This document shows positions 59,229 to 64,000 of a DNA stretch of 64,000 bases, in pieces. Position 1 is the first letter of the stretch, and each line of letters opens with the position of its first letter. Made by a program: the position numbers and the translations under genes. The stretch is from Streptomyces sp. R44 (GTDB lineage: Bacteria; Actinomycetota; Actinomycetes; Streptomycetales; Streptomycetaceae). Location of the stretch: NCBI RefSeq assembly GCF_041053105.1, contig NZ_CP163444.1, forward strand, positions 3,348,001 through 3,412,000, written 5' to 3'. Under the pieces are notes generated by a model that searched no databases, was not told where the DNA came from, and worked only from the letters and a program-made list of their open reading frames with translations.

Positions 59229-60146
59229 GTGACCACGACCCTCGCCCCACCCGTGCAGCAGGCCACCCCCGCGGAGCCGGAGGACCTCACCGCCCTCGCC
59301 CGCCGCCACGGCCTGAGCGTCAGCGGCGCACGCCCCTCGCTCCGCGTCTACGTGCGGCAGCTCTGGTCCCGCCGCGACTTCATCGCCGCCTTCGCGACCG
59401 CCCGCCTCACCGCCCAGTTCAGCCAGGCGCGGCTCGGCCAGGTCTGGCAGGTGGCGACCCCGCTCCTCAACGCGGCCGTGTACTACCTGATCTTCGGCGT
59501 CCTGATGAACGCGAAGAGCGGCGTGCCCGACTACGTGCCCTTCCTGATGACCGGCATCTTCGTGTGGACCTTCACGGCCAACACGGCCCAGGCCGGCACC
59601 CGGGCGATCAGCGGCAACCTGGGCCTGGTCCGCGCCCTGCACTTCCCGCGCGCGAGCCTGCCGATCTCGCTCGCGGTCCAGCAGCTCCAGCAGCTGCTGT
59701 TCTCGCTCGCCGCGCTGGTCGTGATGCTGGCCTGCTTCGGGGAGTTCCCCACCTGGAGCTGGCTGCTCGCGATCCCCGCGCTGTTCTGCCAGGCGCTGTT
59801 CAGCACGGGCGTCGCCCTCGCCCTGGCCCGGGTCGCGGCCCGCACCCCGGACATCAGCCAGCTGATGCCCTTCGTGCTCCGGACCTGGATGTACGCCTCG
59901 GGCGCGATGTGGTCGATCCAGAACCTGGCGAGCAGCGGGCGCTTCCCGGAGGCCGTGGTCCTCGCGCTCCAGTGCAACCCGGCGGCGGTCTACATCGACC
60001 TGATGCGCTTCGCGCTGATCGAGAGCTACACGCGGGCGCAGCTGCCGCCGCACGTGTGGGGGCTCGCCGTCGGCTGGGCCGTGCTGGCCTTCGCGGGCGG
60101 TTTCATCTGGTTCTGGAAGGCGGAGGAGACGTACGGCCGTGGCTGA
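59229..60146 (+). CDS. ABC-2 type polysaccharide/teichoic acid export permease (TagG-like)
   Basis: A 305-residue membrane protein with six helices in the ABC-2 arrangement. The amphipathic LWSRRDFIAAFATARLTAQFSQARLGQVWQ region (key part YSQ-like SQARLGQVWQ) precedes the first helix, as in TagG/Wzm, and the closing helix is followed by FIWFWKAEETYGRG. It should move a lipid-linked wall polymer across the membrane. Start GTG 59229. It overlaps the ATPase gene by 8 bases. Confidence 0.92.
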   Translation: MTTTLAPPVQQATPAEPEDLTALARRHGLSVSGARPSLRVYVRQLWSRRDFIAAFATARLTAQFSQARLGQVWQVATPLLNAAVYYLIFGVLMNAKSGVPDYVPFLMTGIFVWTFTANTAQAGTRAISGNLGLVRALHFPRASLPISLAVQQLQQLLFSLAALVVMLACFGEFPTWSWLLAIPALFCQALFSTGVALALARVAARTPDISQLMPFVLRTWMYASGAMWSIQNLASSGRFPEAVVLALQCNPAAVYIDLMRFALIESYTRAQLPPHVWGLAVGWAVLAFAGGFIWFWKAEETYGRG

Positions 60147-60948
60147 GACGCAGAAGCACACGCAGGGGACCCCCACCGTCATCGCCGACGGCGTCCACAT
60201 CACGTACACCGTCCACGGCGGGCACCCGGGCGGCCGGGGCGGCGCCACGGCCGCGCTCGGCCGGATCATGCGGCGCGGCACGGCTCCGGCCGGCCGCCGG
60301 GTCCACGCCGTGAAGGGCGTCAGCTTCGTCGCGTACCGGGGCGAGGCAATTGGCCTGATCGGTTCGAACGGATCGGGAAAATCCACCCTCCTGAAGGCGA
60401 TCGCGGGTCTCCAGCCGGTCGACCGGGGGGCGATCCACACCCACGGGCAGCCCTCCCTCCTCGGCGTCAACGCGGCCCTGATGAACGATCTGACCGGCGA
60501 GCGGAACGTGATCCTGGGCGGACTCGCGATGGGCATGAGCCGCGCGGAGGTCCGCGAGCGCTACGACGAGATCGTCGACTTCTCCGGCATCAACGAGAAG
60601 GACGACGCCATCTCCCGCCCGATGCGGACGTACTCCTCCGGGATGGGCGCCCGACTGCGCTTCGCCATCGCCGCCGCCAGGAGCCACGACGTGCTCCTCA
60701 TCGACGAGGCCCTGTCGACCGGCGACGCGCGTTTCCGCCGCCGCAGCCAGCAGCGGATCGACGAGCTGCGGGCGGAGGCGGGCACGGTCTTCCTGGTCAG
60801 CCACTCGAACTCCACGATCACGGAGACCTGCGAGCGGGCGCTCTGGCTGGAGGCCGGCACGCTGCGGATGGACGGCCCGGCGAAGGAGGTGGTGGCGGCA
60901 TACGAGGAGTTCACGGCCAAGCCGGACCCGAAGAAGGCCAACAAATAA
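60139..60948 (+). CDS. ABC polysaccharide/teichoic acid export ATPase (TagH-like)
   Basis: A 269-residue ATPase partner of the permease at 59229. Walker A GSNGSGKSTLLKAI, the ABC signature variant YSSGMGARLRFA and Walker B VLLIDEALSTGD are those of TagH/Wzt exporters, with VNAALMNDLTGERNVILGG between them. It lacks the C-terminal glycan-binding domain seen in some Wzt proteins. Start GTG 60139. A membrane glycosyltransferase follows after 26 bases, which fits a cell-envelope polymer pathway. Confidence 0.94.
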   Translation: MAETQKHTQGTPTVIADGVHITYTVHGGHPGGRGGATAALGRIMRRGTAPAGRRVHAVKGVSFVAYRGEAIGLIGSNGSGKSTLLKAIAGLQPVDRGAIHTHGQPSLLGVNAALMNDLTGERNVILGGLAMGMSRAEVRERYDEIVDFSGINEKDDAISRPMRTYSSGMGARLRFAIAAARSHDVLLIDEALSTGDARFRRRSQQRIDELRAEAGTVFLVSHSNSTITETCERALWLEAGTLRMDGPAKEVVAAYEEFTAKPDPKKANK

Positions 60949-60974
60949 GACATAGCGGTCTAAAGTGCGGTGGG

Positions 60975-62288
60975 ATGACGAACGATCACCCGCAGCCGGA
61001 TCCCCTTCAGTCGCCACCCCGCTCCGCGAGCGAACCCCCCACCCTCACCGGGTCCCCCTTCGACTCGGACACCTTCACCTCCGCCACCTTCGTCACCGTC
61101 GGCCGCGGCCCCCACCTCACCCTCGCCGCCGTCTGGCTCCTCACCCGGGCCGGCATGCTCCTGCTCCTCGCCCGCGACGACCTCGGCATCGGCGGAGTGG
61201 CCCGCGAGGTCGCCCTCTACCAGCACTGGTACGGGAAGTTCGCCGACGGCACCTTCCCGCCCGGCGACGCCACCTGGCAGTATCCGCCCGGCGCGGGCCT
61301 CGTGATCATGTCGCCGGGCATCCTCCCCTGGCTCGGCTACTTCCAGGCCTTCGTCACCCTCACCCTCCTCGCCGACGCCCTCGTCACCCTCGCCCTCGCC
61401 CGCGCCGACAGCGCCCGCCTCACCCACGGCGCCTGGATCTGGGTCTGCGGCCTCCCCCTCCTCCTCCACCTCCCGCTCGCCCGGTACGACGTCCAGACCA
61501 CCGCCCTCGCCGTGCTCGCCCTCCTCGCCCTGGGCGCCCGCTCCACCGCCGGCCACCAGCTCGGCGGGGCGCTCGCCGGGATCGGCGCCATGGTCAAGGT
61601 GTGGCCCGCGCTCGCCCTGATCGGCACGCCCCGGGGCCGCACCACCCGCGAGGCCTGGACCGCCGCCGCCGTCACCGCGCTCGCGCTCCTCGCCACCCTC
61701 GCGCTGTTCTTCTCCGACTCGCTCGGCTTCCTGCGCCAGCAGGGCAGCCGCGGCATCCAGATCGAGTCCCTGGGCGGCACGGCCCTCGCCGTCGCCCACG
61801 CCACCGGCATCTGGCCGGGCAGGGTCGAGTTCCGCTACGGGGCCTTCGAGTACGTCGGCCCGTACGTCTCCAGCCTCGGCCACCTCGCCCTGCTGCTCAC
61901 CGTCATCGCCTTCGGCTGGCTGCTCCTGTGGCGCCTCCAGGCCCACCGCTGGACCCCCGCCACCCCCCTCGACGCGGCCCTCGCCGCCGTCCTGCTCTTC
62001 ACCGTCACCAGCCGGGTGATCAGCCCCCAGTACATGATCTGGCTGCTCGGCCTCGCCGCCGTCTGCCTGACCTCCCGCGACACCGTGATGCGCCCGGTCG
62101 CCCTGCTGCTCCTCCCGGCGGCCGCGCTGAGCTCCCTCGCGTACCCCGTCCTCTACGACGAGGTCGTCCTCGGCACCCCCACCGGCCTGACCGTCATGGT
62201 GCTCCGCAACGCCCTGCTCCTCACGGCGGCCCTGCTGGCCGCCCGCCGGCTGTGGACGTCGACGACCGGCGCACCGCCCGCCGACTGA
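60975..62288 (+). CDS. GT87-type polyprenyl-phosphate-dependent membrane glycosyltransferase
   Basis: A 437-residue membrane protein with about ten helices. After a disordered Pro/Ser-rich start, REVALYQHWYGKFADG is followed by WQYPPGAGLVI, the Y-P-P motif of GT87/DUF2029 mannosyltransferases, then GALAGIGAMVKVWPALAL and RVISPQYMIWLLGLAA. Enzymes of this kind use polyprenyl-phosphate sugars on the outer side. Start ATG 60975 after GGTGGG. Likely cotranscribed with the TagGH-like exporter, and may decorate the exported polymer. Confidence 0.88.
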   Translation: MTNDHPQPDPLQSPPRSASEPPTLTGSPFDSDTFTSATFVTVGRGPHLTLAAVWLLTRAGMLLLLARDDLGIGGVAREVALYQHWYGKFADGTFPPGDATWQYPPGAGLVIMSPGILPWLGYFQAFVTLTLLADALVTLALARADSARLTHGAWIWVCGLPLLLHLPLARYDVQTTALAVLALLALGARSTAGHQLGGALAGIGAMVKVWPALALIGTPRGRTTREAWTAAAVTALALLATLALFFSDSLGFLRQQGSRGIQIESLGGTALAVAHATGIWPGRVEFRYGAFEYVGPYVSSLGHLALLLTVIAFGWLLLWRLQAHRWTPATPLDAALAAVLLFTVTSRVISPQYMIWLLGLAAVCLTSRDTVMRPVALLLLPAAALSSLAYPVLYDEVVLGTPTGLTVMVLRNALLLTAALLAARRLWTSTTGAPPAD

Positions 62289-62420
62289 ATCCACCCGGGG
62301 ACAAGGGAAGTTGGGGAACTCCACCGTGCCGTAGTCTCGTTCGGAAAGCGCTGTCGGCACCTGACTGCGGCGGCGGTGGGAAGGGCGGGGGAGGCTCTCA
62401 GCGGTACCGGCGTCGACGGC

Positions 62421-62655
62421 ATGCTCACGCCCCTGGGCCCCGACGATCCGGGGGAGGCCGCCGGATACCGGCTGGTCGCCCGGCTCGGCGCCGGCGGCAT
62501 GGGCACCGTCTACCGCTCAAGGAGAAGGGCCTGCTCGACCGCCGCCGCAAACCGCTCTCGGAGATCGTGCGCCGCAACTGGCGCTGCCCCGAACCCCGCT
62601 GCACCCTCTACGACACCGAGCAGGAGCCGGGCGCGGCGCGACGACGTACGTCTGA
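62421..62655 (+). pseudogene. Remnant of a Ser/Thr protein kinase gene
   Basis: ATG 62421 opens a kinase N-terminus, MLTPLGPDDPGEAAGYRLVA, then the glycine loop LGAGGMGTVY, closely like the kinase at 4448. Right after GTVY (near 62512) the kinase frame turns to nonsense. In another frame a different piece appears, KEKGLLDRRRKPLSEIVRR followed by NWRCPEPRCTLYD with two Cys, which looks like the end of some other domain. No VAIK, HRD or DFG follows. The simplest explanation is an internal deletion that joined the start of a kinase gene to its far end, or to another gene. The remaining intergenic sequence (62289-62420) shows nothing else. Confidence 0.75.
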
Positions 62656-62671
62656 TTCCGCCGGAACACGG

Positions 62672-62707
62672 GGAAGGGCCCCGCCGGAACACCGGCGGGG
62701 CCCTTCC
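62672..62707 (-). terminator. Terminator of the NAD-glutamate dehydrogenase gene
   Basis: A perfect 16-base stem GGAAGGGCCCCGCCGG with a 4-base loop, 11 bases after the stop at 62719. Confidence 0.92.
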
Positions 62708-62718
62708 TCACGCACGGA

Positions 62719-64000
62719 CTAGCTGTGCGAGCGGAGCAGCGTCCGCATGGTCCGCATCGCGACCGACAGGTTCGCCAGGTCGAAGGTGTCCGAGCCCTGG
62801 ATCTCCTCCAGGGTCGTCCGCGCGCGGCCCAGGATCGCCGCGTTCTTCTCCTCCCAGGCCTTGAACCGCTCCTCGGGGCTCGTGGTGCCGTTGCCGACCG
62901 TCAGGACGTCGGCGGTCAGCGCCGCGTGCGCCGCGAAGAGGTCCTCGCGGATCGAGGCGCGGGCCATCGACTGCCACCGGTCGCTGCGCGGCAGCTCGAT
63001 GATCCGGTCCATGAGGTCGGTGATCCGCAGCCGGTCGGCCAGGTCGTAGTAGACCTCGGCCACCGCGAGCGGCTCCTTGCCCATGCGGTCCGCGATCGCG
63101 ACGATGTCGAGCGTCGGGAAGGCGGAGGAGAAGCCGGCGACCCGCAGCGCGAGCTCCTCCGGCACACCGACCTCGGTCAGCTCGTCCAGGATCGACTGGT
63201 ACCACTCCAGGTCCGAGCCGCGCAGCAGCTGCGGCAGCTGTGCCCAGACCTCCTCGACGCGCTCGGCGAAGAACTCGATGGTCTCGCTGAGCTGGAGCGG
63301 CTGCGGCCGGTTGTTGAGCAGCCAGCGGGTGCCGCGCTCGACGAGCCGGCGGGAGTGCAGCCGCATCCGGGTCTGGACGTCGGCCGGGACCACGTTGTCG
63401 AGGGCCTCGACGGCGTCCCAGACCTGGCCGAGGCGGAAGACCACCCGGGCGGCGGTCTGCGCGCGGACAATCTCCTCGATGGACGCGCCGGTCTCCTCGC
63501 GGAGGCGGTGCAGGAAGGTCGAGCCACCGGTGTTGACGGTGTCGTTGACCAGGACCGTCGTGATGATCTCGCGGCGCAGGGCGTGGTTGTCGACGGCCTC
63601 GGTGAACTTCTCGCGCAGCAGCGTCGGGAAGTACGCGTGGAGCAGCCCGCGCAGGTACGGGTCGTCCGGCAGCTCCGTACCGATCAGCTCGTCGGCCACC
63701 GTGATCTTGGTGTACGCGAGGAGGACGGCGAGCTCGGGCTGGCTCAGGCCCCGGCCGTTGTTGAGGAGCTCGCGGATCTGCCGGTCGTTGGGCAGGAACT
63801 CCAGGGAGCGGTCGAGGGCCCCGTCGCGGCCCAGGCGGCGCATGAAGCGCTGGTGGGCGTGGAGCAGGGACGGCGACTGGGCGACGGCGTTGGCCAGGGC
63901 GGTGTTCTGCGCGTAGTTGTTGCGCAGGACGAGCGCGCCGACCTCGTCCGTCATCTCGGCGAGGATCTTGTTGCGCTGCTTGACGGTCATGTCGCCCTCG
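62719..64000 (-). CDS. gdhB: C-terminal part of the large NAD-specific glutamate dehydrogenase
   Basis: The last ~427 residues of a very large (about 1600-aa) NAD-dependent glutamate dehydrogenase; the rest lies beyond the right edge. Typical C-terminal blocks: RNKILAEMTDEVGALVLRNNY, LNNGRGLSQPELAVLLAYTK, LPDDPYLRGLLHAYFP, NTGGSTFLHRL and RLHSRRLVERGTRWLLNNR. The enzyme deaminates glutamate to 2-oxoglutarate with NAD and is the class first described in Streptomyces clavuligerus. The apparent start at 63990 is an internal Met. The sequence continues upstream (EGDM), so the true start is outside the window. Confidence 0.95.
   Translation of the reverse strand, partial: EGDMTVKQRNKILAEMTDEVGALVLRNNYAQNTALANAVAQSPSLLHAHQRFMRRLGRDGALDRSLEFLPNDRQIRELLNNGRGLSQPELAVLLAYTKITVADELIGTELPDDPYLRGLLHAYFPTLLREKFTEAVDNHALRREIITTVLVNDTVNTGGSTFLHRLREETGASIEEIVRAQTAARVVFRLGQVWDAVEALDNVVPADVQTRMRLHSRRLVERGTRWLLNNRPQPLQLSETIEFFAERVEEVWAQLPQLLRGSDLEWYQSILDELTEVGVPEELALRVAGFSSAFPTLDIVAIADRMGKEPLAVAEVYYDLADRLRITDLMDRIIELPRSDRWQSMARASIREDLFAAHAALTADVLTVGNGTTSPEERFKAWEEKNAAILGRARTTLEEIQGSDTFDLANLSVAMRTMRTLLRSHS

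Overview
This is a high-GC (roughly 70 percent) actinobacterial chromosome segment, almost certainly Streptomyces. The evidence is the codon bias, frequent GTG/TTG starts with GGAGG-type ribosome sites, a tmRNA tag ending in ALAA, and a gene order (beta-N-acetylhexosaminidase/ABC operon, DUF3039, murA, hup, malic enzyme, HelD, hemD fusion, narK, smpB/ssrA, ctp, ftsX-ftsE, prfB, pkaB-pkaA, NAD-glutamate dehydrogenase) that I recall from the S. coelicolor core chromosome. The synteny statement is recollection, not a search.

Region 1 (1-16.2 kb) is an accessory type VII (ESX-like) secretion-associated block on the minus strand. From its promoter side at 16.2 kb it reads: WXG100-like protein, a 499-aa WXG-headed Pro/Gly-rich protein, a mycosin protease, then module A (140-aa partner, 772-aa WXG-headed protein, two lipoproteins). 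Module B is a paralogous set (141-aa partner, 779-aa WXG-headed protein, lipoprotein cut by the window edge). Between the modules, on the plus strand, sit three kinase-fold genes: a pseudokinase lacking every catalytic motif, then two active-looking Ser/Thr kinases whose single membrane segment is preceded by a twin-arginine (Tat-like) motif and followed by a PQQ-like propeller. No EccB/C/D/E secretion-machine gene is visible in this block.

Region 2 (16.3-26 kb) holds a three-subunit molybdenum hydroxylase (xanthine dehydrogenase type), whose [2Fe-2S] subunit has a disordered N-terminal extension of about 285 residues. It is followed by a chitin/aminosugar-type ABC importer with a GH20 hexosaminidase, preceded by a DasR-box-like palindrome and a LacI-type palindrome.

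Region 3 (26-45 kb) is mostly housekeeping: a DUF3039 protein, an acyltransferase, YqgE, MurA, HU, NAD-malic enzyme, a candidate small RNA, a HelD-type RNA polymerase recycling ATPase, a HemD/winged-helix fusion, a nitrate transporter, a LysR/MFS pair, tmRNA with SmpB, a C-terminal processing protease, FtsX/FtsE and a small zinc-ribbon membrane protein.

Region 4 (44.7-54.8 kb) holds a sortase-E-type (LAETG) surface protein with an 11-residue repeat stalk, release factor 2, the kinases PkaB and PkaA, and a divergent 1320-aa FHA/FtsK-type ATPase. A repeat-rich insertion of about 310 residues lies between that protein's Walker A and Walker B motifs.

Region 5 (54.9-64 kb) holds an ABC sugar importer whose first permease carries an extra extracytoplasmic domain, a TetR regulator, a TagGH-like polymer exporter, a GT87-type membrane glycosyltransferase, a kinase-gene remnant, and the 3' end of the large NAD-glutamate dehydrogenase gene.
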